Shown piece by piece: positions 25,125 to 33,288 of a stretch of 64,000 nucleotides of DNA. The DNA is taken from positions 166,973-230,972 of the forward strand of contig NZ_RHHO01000012.1 of NCBI RefSeq assembly GCF_003710865.1. Direction: 5' to 3'. Source of the DNA: Brevibacillus borstelensis (GTDB taxonomy: Bacteria; Bacillota; Bacilli; Brevibacillales; Brevibacillaceae). The position numbers were made by a program, and so were the translations under genes. A model generated the notes under the pieces. That model was not told the DNA's origin, ran no database searches, and worked only from the letters and a program-made list of their open reading frames with translations. The first letter of the stretch is position 1. Each line of letters starts with the position of its first letter.

Positions 25125-26486
25125 TTACATAAAAATCGTCGGATCGCCCGCAATCGGGGTCAGCTTGCCATTTTCCATGATGCCCATTTTTTCCAGCCAC
25201 TTTTCAAATTCCGGGGCTGGCCGCAGACCGAGCACCTCGCGGAAAGCCGCGATATCGTGAAAGCTGGTCGACTGGTAGTTGAGCATGACGTCGTCGGCCA
25301 TGGCCACGCCGATCACGAAGTTGACGCCGGCTGCCGCGAGCAGAATGCCGAGATTGTCCATGTCGTTCTGGTCTACCTTCATATGGTTCGTATAGCAGAC
25401 GTCGCAGCCCATCGGCAAGCCGTGCAGTTTGCCCATGTAGTGGTCTTCCAGACCGGCGCGGATCACCTGCTTGCTGTCGTAGAGGTATTCCGGTCCGATG
25501 AAGCCAACGACCGTATTTACGATAAACGGATTGTACTTCCGGGCCAAACCGTAGCAGCGGGCCTCCATCGTCACCTGGTCGATGTCAAAATGCGCCTCCG
25601 AGGAGAGCTCCGAGCCCTGCCCGGTCTCGAAATACCAGAAGTTTGGACCTGTAGACGTGCCTTCTTTTCGCATCAGATCATCTGCTTCATCGAGCAAAGC
25701 GACGTCGATCCCGAAAGCCCGGTTGCCCTTTTCCGATCCGGCCAGGCTCTGGAACATCAGGTCGGCCGGAGCCCCCTGGCGGATCGCCCGCATTTGCGTC
25801 GTGACGTGAGCCAATACGCAGTTTTGTGTCGGGATGCTCCATTTGGTCATGACATCCTTGGTCATCTCCAGGATGTCCTTCACGCTGTCGGACGTATCGA
25901 TAACCGGATTGATGCCGATCACTGCATCGCCGATCCCGTAGCTGAGACCCTCATACAAAGCGGCCTTGATTCCCTGCACGTTGTCGGAGGGATGGTTCGG
26001 CTGGACCCGGGCAGCAAGTACGCCTGGTTGACCAATGGAGATATTGCAGTGCGTGATATTTTTGATCTTGGCCGCAGCCGTGATCAGGTCCAGATTGGAC
26101 ATCAGCTTGGCGGTCGCGGCGATCATTTCGCTCGTCAGTCCGCGGCTGATCCGCTTGATTTCGCTGTCCCCCGTCTGATGGCTCAGGATATATTCGCGCA
26201 GTTCGGCAACGCTCCAGTTTTTAATTTCACTATAAATTTTTTCATTGATGCCTTCCTCAATCACCCGGGATACTTCGTCTTCCTCGGGCGGCAGCATCGG
26301 ATTGTTGCGTATATCGGCCAACGTGAGATCAGCCAGCACCTGCTTGGCCGCCACCCGCTCCCGGGAGTCCTGGGCGGCGATTCCCGCCAGCTGGTCGCCC
26401 GATTTTTCCTCGTTTGCTTTTGCGAAAATCTCTTTTAAATTGCGAAACTGGTAGGTTTGCCCCAGAACAGTCGTCTTCGTATTCAT
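25125..26486 (-). CDS. eutB: Ethanolamine ammonia-lyase heavy chain
   Basis: 453 residues, exactly the usual EutB length. TIM-barrel catalytic subunit. Conserved runs include RGLTSEMIAATAKLMSNLDL near 130, GQPGVLAARVQPNHPSDNVQG near 180, SYGIGDAVIGINPVIDTSD near 215 and HFDIDQVTMEARCYGLARKYNPF near 310, the substrate and cobalamin pocket. It starts at an ATG right after the eutA stop with AAAGGGGTG as ribosome site, so it is translationally close-coupled. It works with EutC in the compartment lumen. Confidence 0.95.
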   Translation of the reverse strand: MNTKTTVLGQTYQFRNLKEIFAKANEEKSGDQLAGIAAQDSRERVAAKQVLADLTLADIRNNPMLPPEEDEVSRVIEEGINEKIYSEIKNWSVAELREYILSHQTGDSEIKRISRGLTSEMIAATAKLMSNLDLITAAAKIKNITHCNISIGQPGVLAARVQPNHPSDNVQGIKAALYEGLSYGIGDAVIGINPVIDTSDSVKDILEMTKDVMTKWSIPTQNCVLAHVTTQMRAIRQGAPADLMFQSLAGSEKGNRAFGIDVALLDEADDLMRKEGTSTGPNFWYFETGQGSELSSEAHFDIDQVTMEARCYGLARKYNPFIVNTVVGFIGPEYLYDSKQVIRAGLEDHYMGKLHGLPMGCDVCYTNHMKVDQNDMDNLGILLAAAGVNFVIGVAMADDVMLNYQSTSFHDIAAFREVLGLRPAPEFEKWLEKMGIMENGKLTPIAGDPTIFM

Positions 26487-26488
26487 TG

Positions 26489-27961
26489 TTACACCCCTTT
26501 TTGCGGCGCTTCATCAAATGCCAGCGTTTTGACGATGACCGGGATGATGCTTCCCGAGATCGGCTCTCCCAAGTCGATGTAATCCCCGTACTCGACCCGC
26601 ACCTGATCGATGCAGATGATTTCCGGCTGGCCCTTGCACCTGAGCGCCAGCGCCTGGCCCAAGGCCTTGGCCATATCCGTCTCGCACACCACGATCATGG
26701 TCCGGCTCTCCGCGAATTTCTGCCTGTATTGCTGCGAAAGCTCTTCTGCGATCGTCTGCAGCAGGGAGTACGAGCAATACGTGATGCCGGAAATGGCAAG
26801 AGCAAACGGGCTTCCCGTCGTCTTTTCAAACAGGCGCAGAGCCAGGTCGTACACATCCGAAACTTCCCGGCGAAGCTGCTGCGGGTCGCCCAGATGCCCC
26901 TCGGTCAATTCCAGCTTGACGATCGGCACATTCCGGATCGGCAGCAGCTCCGCCTTGATATGCACCGTCGAACCGCTGATCTCCGTGCTTTGCATGCCTG
27001 CCCCGATGACCGTAGCCCGAACTGTTTGTTCCGGGTCGATCCACTGCATCGGATACGTCCCCGCTTCCCTCTCCTGCCGCAAGGCCCAGGCAAGCATCGG
27101 GCCGAAATCGCCGTATCGGCTGACATCGGAAATCGTCTCCGGTGTGGGGGCCGACATCAGCTGTCCGACTCCGCCAGAGATCGAGAGCTCGTCGACTGAC
27201 ACGTTTTCCTTCAAAGGCTGGCCCAGCACAAGCAGACCGGAAACTTGTCGTTCCCGCCCGCTCAAATAGTCGAGCATGCCTCTGGCCATCTGTATGGAAA
27301 AGTCCTTGATCCGCTCGTACGTCAGCACTTCTCCGACGGTAATTGACAGGCCCTTGGCATTCAGCCACGCCTGGATGTTTGGAGAGACGTATTGCACCTC
27401 TCCTTGCGGGCCGAGACGCAGCAAGCGTCCGCCTACGTGAAACGTCACCGTCGCGATCGCCTTCCCCCGGTGAAAGCAAGCGGCATTCGCCGTGCCTCCC
27501 CCGATGTCGACGTTGACAATCGTTCCCTGGATGGCGACCGAACGCCTTTCCGCGCCCGAGCCTTTCCCCGCGAGCACGCCTTCCAGATCGGCCCCTGCCG
27601 TCGCCACCACGAAATCACCCGATCTTTCCGCGAGCAAGTGCAAGATATGCTGCGCGTTTTTCTTGCTGGCCGTTTCTCCGGTGATGATGACGGCACCCGA
27701 CTTGATGTCGCCGAGGCTGATTTGTGCCTGCTCGTATTCCTTTTGCAAAATCGCTCCAATCGCGTCCGCGTCGATCTCGTCAAAGCCGTGCAGGGGAGTC
27801 GTGTGAACCTTGCTCGCATACAGCAACTGGCGTTCCACGATTTGATAACGCGGAAGGGAGAATGTACTCGACATCCTCCCGAGCCGCAGCCGGCTGACGA
27901 TCATCTTCGTCGTGCTCGTCCCCACATCTATACCCACGCTTTGGATCCATTGTTCATCCAT
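26489..27961 (-). CDS. eutA: Ethanolamine ammonia-lyase reactivating factor
   Basis: 490 residues from the second of two adjacent ATGs (27964 and 27961), since AGGAGG is then 6 bases away. Actin/Hsp70-like fold: SVGIDVGTSTTKMIVSRL at the start (phosphate loop 1), VVATAGADLEGVLAGKGSGA near 130, and VNVDIGGGTANAACFHRG near 160 (second ATP loop). EutA swaps damaged cobalamin out of EutBC using ATP. A terminator-containing gap with a putative EutV site separates it from eutV, so eutABC can be switched independently of the upstream genes. Confidence 0.92.
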   Translation of the reverse strand: MDEQWIQSVGIDVGTSTTKMIVSRLRLGRMSSTFSLPRYQIVERQLLYASKVHTTPLHGFDEIDADAIGAILQKEYEQAQISLGDIKSGAVIITGETASKKNAQHILHLLAERSGDFVVATAGADLEGVLAGKGSGAERRSVAIQGTIVNVDIGGGTANAACFHRGKAIATVTFHVGGRLLRLGPQGEVQYVSPNIQAWLNAKGLSITVGEVLTYERIKDFSIQMARGMLDYLSGRERQVSGLLVLGQPLKENVSVDELSISGGVGQLMSAPTPETISDVSRYGDFGPMLAWALRQEREAGTYPMQWIDPEQTVRATVIGAGMQSTEISGSTVHIKAELLPIRNVPIVKLELTEGHLGDPQQLRREVSDVYDLALRLFEKTTGSPFALAISGITYCSYSLLQTIAEELSQQYRQKFAESRTMIVVCETDMAKALGQALALRCKGQPEIICIDQVRVEYGDYIDLGEPISGSIIPVIVKTLAFDEAPQKGV

Positions 27962-27999
27962 CATGAACCTCCTTGAAGCAGTGGCATTCCAAACAAAAA

Positions 28000-28058
28000 C
28001 AAAAAGGCGCCTGAAAACCGCCGGATCGAATATGGAACCGGCCGATTGTCAAAGCGCC
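28000..28058 (-). terminator. Terminator upstream of eutA
   Basis: Outer GGCGC/GCGCC arms (28054-28058 with 28006-28010), an inner CCGG pairing and T5-G-T5 on the minus strand. Its 5' arm overlaps the hexaloop hairpin at 28051-28066. Confidence 0.7.
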
Positions 28059-28066
28059 ATTGCTTT
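28051..28066 (-). promoter_or_regulatory. Putative EutV (ANTAR) hairpin upstream of eutABC
   Basis: On the minus strand, stem AAAGC/GCTTT closes hexaloop AATGGC, with A at loop position 1 and G at position 4 as in known EutV targets. The loop and 3' stem contain the GGCGC that forms the terminator, so the two structures exclude each other. A matching upstream hairpin (P1) was not evident. Confidence 0.55.
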
Positions 28067-28137
28067 TCTATTCATTTGCGGATATTTCTGGTGCAGAAGT
28101 TCGGAGATCGTACCGTCTCCATCCATCCCTGTTTCTT

Positions 28138-28728
28138 CTACACGGAAGCAGAATACACCTGTTCTCCTGCGAGAATTTCTTCCGCCAGCTTCACCAGGGG
28201 CATGCGCCGTTGCATGCTGACTTTCTGCATCCATTTGTAGGCGACATCCTCTTCCAAGGCGTGTTGGGTCATGATCAGCCCTTTTGCCTTCTCGATCTTC
28301 TTGCGGTCCTCCATCTTTTGCTGAATATCCTTGATGTCCTTTTTCAGAGAGACTACCTTTTCTTTCTGGCTCAAAGCGATCTCGACGGCAGGGATCAGGT
28401 CATCCTCTGACACCGGCTTTACCAAATAGGCGGTTACGCCAGCCTTGCGGGCATCCTGCACCAGCACCCTCTGGCTGTACGCAGTAAGAAGAAGAATGGA
28501 ACAATCAGAAAAGGAACGAATGATGTTGCTAGCCTTGATGCCGTTCATGACCGGCATTTTCACGTCCATAATGATCAAATCCGGCTTGTGGCGGTGAGCC
28601 TGGGCTACGGCCTCTTCGCCGTTTTTCGCTTCGGCCACCACGAGGTACCCTTCCGCCTCCAGCATCTCGCGCAAGTCCATGCGGATAATCGGTTCGTCAT
28701 CAACCACCATAATTTTCGGCTGTGTCAT
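28138..28728 (-). CDS. eutV: EutV-like ANTAR response regulator
   Basis: 196 residues. Receiver domain (residues 1-120): KIMVVDDEPIIRMDL with the acidic pocket, phospho-Asp in DLIIMDVKMPVMNG near 53, LLTAYSQR and the Lys in YLVKPVSEDD. A coiled linker (SLKKDIKDIQQKMEDRKKIE) leads to the C-terminal ANTAR domain, KAKGLIMTQHALEEDVAYKWMQKVSMQ, which binds RNA hairpins and prevents termination. Start: ATG at 28728 with GGGAG 9 bases upstream. It overlaps eutW by about 29 bases, so kinase and regulator are made together. Confidence 0.93.
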   Translation of the reverse strand: MTQPKIMVVDDEPIIRMDLREMLEAEGYLVVAEAKNGEEAVAQAHRHKPDLIIMDVKMPVMNGIKASNIIRSFSDCSILLLTAYSQRVLVQDARKAGVTAYLVKPVSEDDLIPAVEIALSQKEKVVSLKKDIKDIQQKMEDRKKIEKAKGLIMTQHALEEDVAYKWMQKVSMQRRMPLVKLAEEILAGEQVYSASV

Positions 28729-30163
28729 CCTGTTCATCTCCCTTATGCAGCGGATAGAGGATCGTTACCTCTGTTCCATTGCCCGTGTTCCTGAAATGAA
28801 TCGTTCCCTCCAGGTCTTCCTTGACCAGAGTGTCCACGATCTTCAACCCCAGATGCCCTTTTTTCAACAGTTGTTCTGTATCGCCCATGCCGACACCGTC
28901 ATCGGTTACGGACAGGCTGACAAAATCGTCCTTGGGAACAAGCGAGACAGTGATGGTTCCTTCCTGCCGATCCCGAAAGCCGTGGATCATGCAGTTCTGT
29001 ATCAGCTCCGTCACGATCAGGGCGAAGGAGGTCGCCTTGCTGGACGGCAAACATACGGATTCACCCGCAATCGTTACTTGTATACTCTGCTCTGAACGCC
29101 TCATGGAAGAGACGATTATTTTCGATATTTTGGTCAAAATGTCTTTGAAATCGATTTGCTCCAGCCCATCCTGGGCCAGATATTCATGAATGATGGCAAT
29201 GCTGTTGATCCGGTTGATGCTCTCCCGGTATACTTTTTCAATTTCTTGCGATTGCGAGCGGCGCATTTGCAGCCGCAGCAGACTGGATATCGTCTGCAGG
29301 TTGTTTTTCACCCGATGGTGAATTTCTTTGATCACAGCCGATTTGATCATCAGCTGCTTTTCTTTTTCGCGGATGTCGGATATGTCTCGCAGGAGTACAA
29401 TCCCTCCCCTGTCGTCTGGCTTGCGGGCAACCGAAACCGCTTTCAGCAACAGAAAGGTTTTTCCTCGCGACAGCTCTTTCTGGATAAAGCCGCCGCTCCT
29501 GACGAAGCTTTCCGGAGAAAGCAGCCAGGAAAAGATGCGCTCGACGCTCTCCCCTTTTTCCGGCTGGGGATACCCGATGGAAGCCAGCAGCTCATGCGCC
29601 CGCCGGTTGGCGTAGGAAATATTTCCCTGGTAATCAAACAGGATCATCCCCTCGTGCAAAAGCGAGGAGATCGGCATCTCCGGTTCAGCAAACTGCATCA
29701 GCGTTTCGCTGAGATGCTCCGTAGTCTCTCTCAAAAGCTCGACGCTCCGCTCCTGCTCCACTTGCTCAGAGATATCCTGTTCGGTAATGAGCGTCCCGAT
29801 CGTCTCTCCCTGGGCATTGCAGATCGGGGTGACGCTCTGTCTCATCACGACCTGCTCCTGGGAAACTCCTCGCGAGCCGATGACCGGTTTGCCAGTAGTC
29901 AGGCAGTACATCACAGCCGGCTCATTGATTGCGGTGGCCAATTGTCCGACGACCGATCCTTTGTACAGCGATTTGGCCGTACGGGGAGATGCTTCGGCCA
30001 CTACCAGCGCGGAACTTCGATCTGCCGTCAAACAGTCGATAAACATGTCCGCTTGGTACAAGTCCGAGAAAATTTGCAGCTTGTCAGCCAAATCCTCCAA
30101 AACCCGAATATCCTCTTCGCGCAGCGTTGTTTGTGATTGGCAAAGCTCTCGTAAGGTTTGCAT
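28700..30163 (-). CDS. eutW: EutW-like sensor histidine kinase
   Basis: 487 residues, no membrane spans, so a cytoplasmic sensor. The N-terminal region (to about 160) is the EutW-type sensing domain (VLEDLADKLQIFSDLYQADMF), then a PAS domain near 190-280 (GMILFDYQGNISYANRRAHELL). The HisKA_2 box EIHHRVKNNLQTISSLLRLQ near 290 carries the phospho-His; the HATPase has LIVTELIQNCMIHGF, DDGVGMGD and GHLGLKIV. It should respond to ethanolamine and phosphorylate EutV. Start: ATG at 30163 with GAGG 6 bases upstream. Confidence 0.92.
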   Translation of the reverse strand: MQTLRELCQSQTTLREEDIRVLEDLADKLQIFSDLYQADMFIDCLTADRSSALVVAEASPRTAKSLYKGSVVGQLATAINEPAVMYCLTTGKPVIGSRGVSQEQVVMRQSVTPICNAQGETIGTLITEQDISEQVEQERSVELLRETTEHLSETLMQFAEPEMPISSLLHEGMILFDYQGNISYANRRAHELLASIGYPQPEKGESVERIFSWLLSPESFVRSGGFIQKELSRGKTFLLLKAVSVARKPDDRGGIVLLRDISDIREKEKQLMIKSAVIKEIHHRVKNNLQTISSLLRLQMRRSQSQEIEKVYRESINRINSIAIIHEYLAQDGLEQIDFKDILTKISKIIVSSMRRSEQSIQVTIAGESVCLPSSKATSFALIVTELIQNCMIHGFRDRQEGTITVSLVPKDDFVSLSVTDDGVGMGDTEQLLKKGHLGLKIVDTLVKEDLEGTIHFRNTGNGTEVTILYPLHKGDEQDDTAENYGG

Positions 30164-30178
30164 CTGATCCCTCTTTAC

Positions 30179-30240
30179 CGTCCGATAATACCCATAATTC
30201 GATGAAATCAATTAAATTTTCTCACATAACAACTCGGACG
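30179..30240 (-). repeat. Inverted repeat in the eutP-eutW gap
   Basis: CGTCCGA (30179-30185) and TCGGACG (30234-30240) bound an AT-rich 48-base loop that also holds TATTAT. It may be a promoter region for eutWV or an RNA hairpin. Confidence 0.35.
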
Positions 30241-30250
30241 AAAAGGAAAA

Positions 30251-30694
30251 CTAGCGAGTTTCCAAGCTTTTCAAATGCTCCATCAGCTCGGGAATGCCTT
30301 CCTTCGTATAGGCGGAAGTGGGAAAAATGACGGCATTTCCGATGGATTGACGGAGAAACGCTTCCGCCCGGGCCACGTTGGCAGCGGGATGGTCGATTTT
30401 CGTGATGACGCCGATGCACGGCTGAGGAAAACCGGATGAAAAACCCGGCGGAAAGTAGTTTCGCTCACGCGTCGCGTCCTGTACCATCAGGATTGCTCCC
30501 GCTTCCAGAGACGTCGCCATCAGCGTCCGGTAGTACATCGGATTTTCGCTGTACTCACCAGGCGTGTCGATCAGCCAGTCGCGAAACTCCAATGCTTGCG
30601 TTTTCCTGGCAGGCTGCTCGTCGTTGAACAGCGCTTTGACCAGAGAAGACTTGCCCGCCTCGATCGCACCGATGATCATGACCCGCTTTTTCAT
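30251..30694 (-). CDS. eutP: EutP-like P-loop protein
   Basis: 147 residues. P-loop [18 protein letters not shown] at the N-terminus (GxxxAGKSS), a switch region [12 protein letters not shown] near 42 and the base-recognition motif TKIDHP near 98 (T/NKxD). The family includes EutP/PduV GTPase-like proteins tied to microcompartments; some members act as acetate kinases. Its ATG overlaps the eutS stop (4 bases). The order eutS-eutP is preserved from other eut operons. Confidence 0.9.
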   Translation of the reverse strand: MKKRVMIIGAIEAGKSSLVKALFNDEQPARKTQALEFRDWLIDTPGEYSENPMYYRTLMATSLEAGAILMVQDATRERNYFPPGFSSGFPQPCIGVITKIDHPAANVARAEAFLRQSIGNAVIFPTSAYTKEGIPELMEHLKSLETR

Positions 30695-31032
30695 GACTTC
30701 GTCACCAGCGCAGGGGTAAAGCGCAGTTTTTCGCTCAGTACGCGATTGACGGCGTCTACCGCCATTTCCACCGCAGAGACGTCGCCGACGACGATCAGCG
30801 AGCCGGTAAAGCGGTCGAGAAAGCCGAGCTCCACATTGGCTGCCTTGGTGGCGATGTCGGCCGCGATGATCGCGGTCTCCGTCGGAGTGAGGGTCAAAAT
30901 GCCGATGGCACCCGCTTCGTTGATACCGAGCTTGGTGTACAGCATTTTGTCTGGATTGGCGATCACGTGGGCCAGCGTTACCTGTTTCCCCGGCACAAAT
31001 TCCTGTATGACGCGTGAACGTTCCTGTTCCAT
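30691..31032 (-). CDS. eutS: Microcompartment shell protein EutS
   Basis: 113 residues, a single permuted BMC domain: [21 protein letters not shown] at the start and [27 protein letters not shown] near 70, typical of EutS/PduU. These form bent or barrel-bearing hexamers at edges of the shell. GGGGAGG precedes ATG 31032, just 3 bases after eutN. Confidence 0.92.
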   Translation of the reverse strand: MEQERSRVIQEFVPGKQVTLAHVIANPDKMLYTKLGINEAGAIGILTLTPTETAIIAADIATKAANVELGFLDRFTGSLIVVGDVSAVEMAVDAVNRVLSEKLRFTPALVTKS

Positions 31033-31035
31033 ACC

Positions 31036-31323
31036 CTATCCCTCCCCTTCGGTCGCTCCCGGCACCTCAAACGAATCGACGATGCCCACGATAGCGGCAT
31101 CGATCGGTACGCTGTTGGAGCCAAACAGGATGCGGGCAGGCGTGCCTCTGGAGACAATCACCTGCTCGCCGATTCCTGCTCCGATCCGGTCTGCGGCAAT
31201 CACGGTTTGGCCGTTTTCCCGCCCGTTCCAATCAACAGGCTGAACGACCATCAGCTTCAGATTTTCCATCCCGCTTTCTTTTTGGGTGGCCCATACGCTG
31301 CCGATCACTTTTCCCAAAAACAT
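31036..31323 (-). CDS. eutN: Microcompartment vertex protein EutN/CcmL
   Basis: 95 residues, the BMC-P beta-barrel fold: MFLGKVIGSVWATQKESGMENLKLM-type start (identity seen in KVIGSVWATQK), DRIGAGIGEQVIVSRGTPAR and DAAIVGIVDSFEV. Pentamers cap the vertices of the shell. It starts 4 bases after the stop of the preceding gene with AAGGGTGA as ribosome site. Confidence 0.93.
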   Translation of the reverse strand: MFLGKVIGSVWATQKESGMENLKLMVVQPVDWNGRENGQTVIAADRIGAGIGEQVIVSRGTPARILFGSNSVPIDAAIVGIVDSFEVPGATEGEG

Positions 31324-31327
31324 GCGA

Positions 31328-32146
31328 TCACCCTTTTCCCAGATAGGAGACTGTTACCCCGCGTTCTCTCAGACTGTCGTAAGCCAGGGGAGAAACAATC
31401 GATCCCTGCTTGACGTACAGCGTGGTATTGCGGAGCTGCGGCTGCGAGCGAATCCAGTCAGCCGTCAGCAAGCGTCCCGAAAATACCGCTTCGGTCTCGT
31501 CCAACGCTGTCAGTACTGGCTGCCCCGGGGCCGCTTCCTCTTTTTTCTTTCCTGCGTTCAGCTTGGCGATGACTCTGTCGGCCAGCCGCTTTTGTTCGGC
31601 AAACTCCACACCGAGCTCCTTCATCTCCTGCACGTGGCGGTGAAACAGCTTTTCGTACGCAGGCGGCAATGTGAGCGTAGCCAGCGTACGGCGGTCCGCC
31701 CGCTTGATACCGGGAACATCGGAGCCGACCAGCACGAACTTGCCCGTCACCAGCGCCGAGAAAACCAGCTCGGCCTTGATCGTTCCCTTCAGACCGTTCG
31801 CCACGCGGGCGGCGTTGTCCAAATCAATTTCCGGAATGACAATCCCCGCGTATTCCTTGGGGACTTCAAGCGGGATCGGCGCGTATTCATCCGCCGTCAA
31901 AATCTTTCCGGCTCCGCCGCACTCGATCTTGTGCATGCCCAGCCAGCTTGACGTCTCGCCGTCCAGGAAGAGAATATCGTGGCAAATGCCGTGATTTTTC
32001 AACTGAATAAAATGATCCGCAAACGCTTCGTGCGCCTGGCTGTCGCAAAAGACGTACAGGACGCGCGGAGCTGGCGGCTTCTTCTCTTGGTTCATCGATT
32101 GCAGGATTTCCTTGGTGATGGATGCCACCATTTCCCTGATATCCAT
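31328..32146 (-). CDS. Unknown microcompartment-operon protein with a targeting-like N-terminus
   Basis: 272 residues. The first helix, MDIREMVASITKEILQSMNQ, is amphipathic like known encapsulation peptides, then a Pro-rich linker (KKPPAPR) leads to the body. The body has an alternating strand/helix pattern (VLYVFCDSQAHEAFADHF; LFLDGETSSWLG; GIVIPEIDLDNAARVANG; LVFSALVTGKFVLVGSDVPG) that recalls a flavoprotein-like Rossmann fold. I do not recognise a named eut gene. Position between pduL and eutN, RBS GGAGG before ATG 32146, and the N-terminal helix make lumenal cargo the likely role. Confidence 0.75.
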   Translation of the reverse strand: MDIREMVASITKEILQSMNQEKKPPAPRVLYVFCDSQAHEAFADHFIQLKNHGICHDILFLDGETSSWLGMHKIECGGAGKILTADEYAPIPLEVPKEYAGIVIPEIDLDNAARVANGLKGTIKAELVFSALVTGKFVLVGSDVPGIKRADRRTLATLTLPPAYEKLFHRHVQEMKELGVEFAEQKRLADRVIAKLNAGKKKEEAAPGQPVLTALDETEAVFSGRLLTADWIRSQPQLRNTTLYVKQGSIVSPLAYDSLRERGVTVSYLGKG

Positions 32147-32152
32147 GGTGTA

Positions 32153-32932
32153 TTACCTCCCTTGACGGGTGTAGAGCTGGCCGTTCTTGCCGATGACCTT
32201 GACCCGGTCGCCCGTTTTCAGGTTGGCTGCGTTGCCTTCGTCCAGATCGACGTGAAAATCAAGCGCAAAGCGCGGATTCACGCGAACCACCACATCCGGA
32301 TAGATGATGGGACGCTCGCCGGTCGTCTCCAGAATCAGCGTGTCGCCATCCTGTACCTGATACTCCTGCGCCTCGGCTTCGGACATGTGCACATGCCGCT
32401 TGGCTACGATCACGCCTTTTTCCAGAATCCGCGAGCCCTTGGCCGTCACCAGCACCAGGCCGGGTGTCCCTTCGATGTCGCCTGACATCCTTACAGGTGC
32501 GTGAACGCCCAATTGAAAACCATCCGTGCGGGAGATTTCCACCTGGGTCGCGCCACGGGCCGGTCCCAGGATGCGGACGCCGTGAATGGAGCCTTTGGGG
32601 CCGACGATCGTGACCGTTTCCTGGCAGGCAAACTGGCCAGGCTGCGACAGCTCGCGAAGAGGGGTCAGCTGATAACCGGGACCAAAGAGTGCCTCCACAT
32701 CTTCCGGCGACAAATGCACGTGCCGGTTGGATACACCGACCGGGATATATCGTTCCGGCTGACTTTGGACGGCAGGCTGCAGATGTTCTTCAGACGATTT
32801 CACTTCAATCCCTCTTCCCTTTAAAAAATCGGCCGCTGCCGGGGTTAATTTGTCCCCTTTCTCCAGGAGAAAGGGGTTGGGAATACCGCTTTTATGCATA
32901 GCTCGCAAGGATGTTTCTGTAATGACCGCCAT
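32153..32932 (-). CDS. pduL: Phosphate acyltransferase, PduL type
   Basis: 259 residues. Two PduL beta-barrel halves with the zinc-binding HVH motifs: PVGVSNRHVHLSPEDVEALFG near residue 65 and VIVAKRHVHMSEAEAQEYQV near 175. A final DFHVDLDEGNA gives another ligand region. It converts acetyl-CoA and phosphate to acetyl-phosphate and recycles CoA inside the compartment. An N-terminal extension (residues 1-60, ITETSLRAMHKSGIPNPFLL) may be a targeting region. It starts 6 bases after eutM; RBS GAAGGG. Confidence 0.92.
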   Translation of the reverse strand: MAVITETSLRAMHKSGIPNPFLLEKGDKLTPAAADFLKGRGIEVKSSEEHLQPAVQSQPERYIPVGVSNRHVHLSPEDVEALFGPGYQLTPLRELSQPGQFACQETVTIVGPKGSIHGVRILGPARGATQVEISRTDGFQLGVHAPVRMSGDIEGTPGLVLVTAKGSRILEKGVIVAKRHVHMSEAEAQEYQVQDGDTLILETTGERPIIYPDVVVRVNPRFALDFHVDLDEGNAANLKTGDRVKVIGKNGQLYTRQGR

Positions 32933-32938
32933 ACGGCA

Positions 32939-33226
32939 TTACCCTTCGAGCTTCGGCAGAATCAGTTCAATGTCGCCGTGCGGACGCGGGATGACGTGAA
33001 CGGATACGAGTTCGCCTACTTTTTCTGCTGCTGCTGCGCCTGCGTCAGTGGATGCCTTTACTGCGCCTACATCGCCGCGGACCATAACGGTTACCAGACC
33101 GCCGCCGACATGCACCTTGCCGATGAGCTTCACGTTCGCTGCTTTTACCATTGCGTCTGCAGCTTCCACTGCACCTACCAGACCTTTTGTTTCCACCATG
33201 CCCAATGCTGCCATTTCTCCTGCCAT
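32939..33226 (-). CDS. eutM: Microcompartment shell protein EutM/PduA type
   Basis: 95 residues, one canonical BMC domain: [26 protein letters not shown], then [23 protein letters not shown] with the pore-loop glycines, and [15 protein letters not shown] at the end. It forms the flat hexamers that make most of the shell facets. GGAGG precedes ATG 33226. It lies directly after eutE. Confidence 0.95.
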   Translation of the reverse strand: MAGEMAALGMVETKGLVGAVEAADAMVKAANVKLIGKVHVGGGLVTVMVRGDVGAVKASTDAGAAAAEKVGELVSVHVIPRPHGDIELILPKLEG

Positions 33227-33288
33227 TTTCTATTCCTCCTTGGATATTGTCTTTGGATTTATATGGATATTGATTTTGTTAACTTCGC

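Noticed and set aside
28062..28137. Short open frame of 25 codons after eutV
   Set aside because: ATG at about 28127 has no ribosome site; the interval is better explained by the terminator/antiterminator region.
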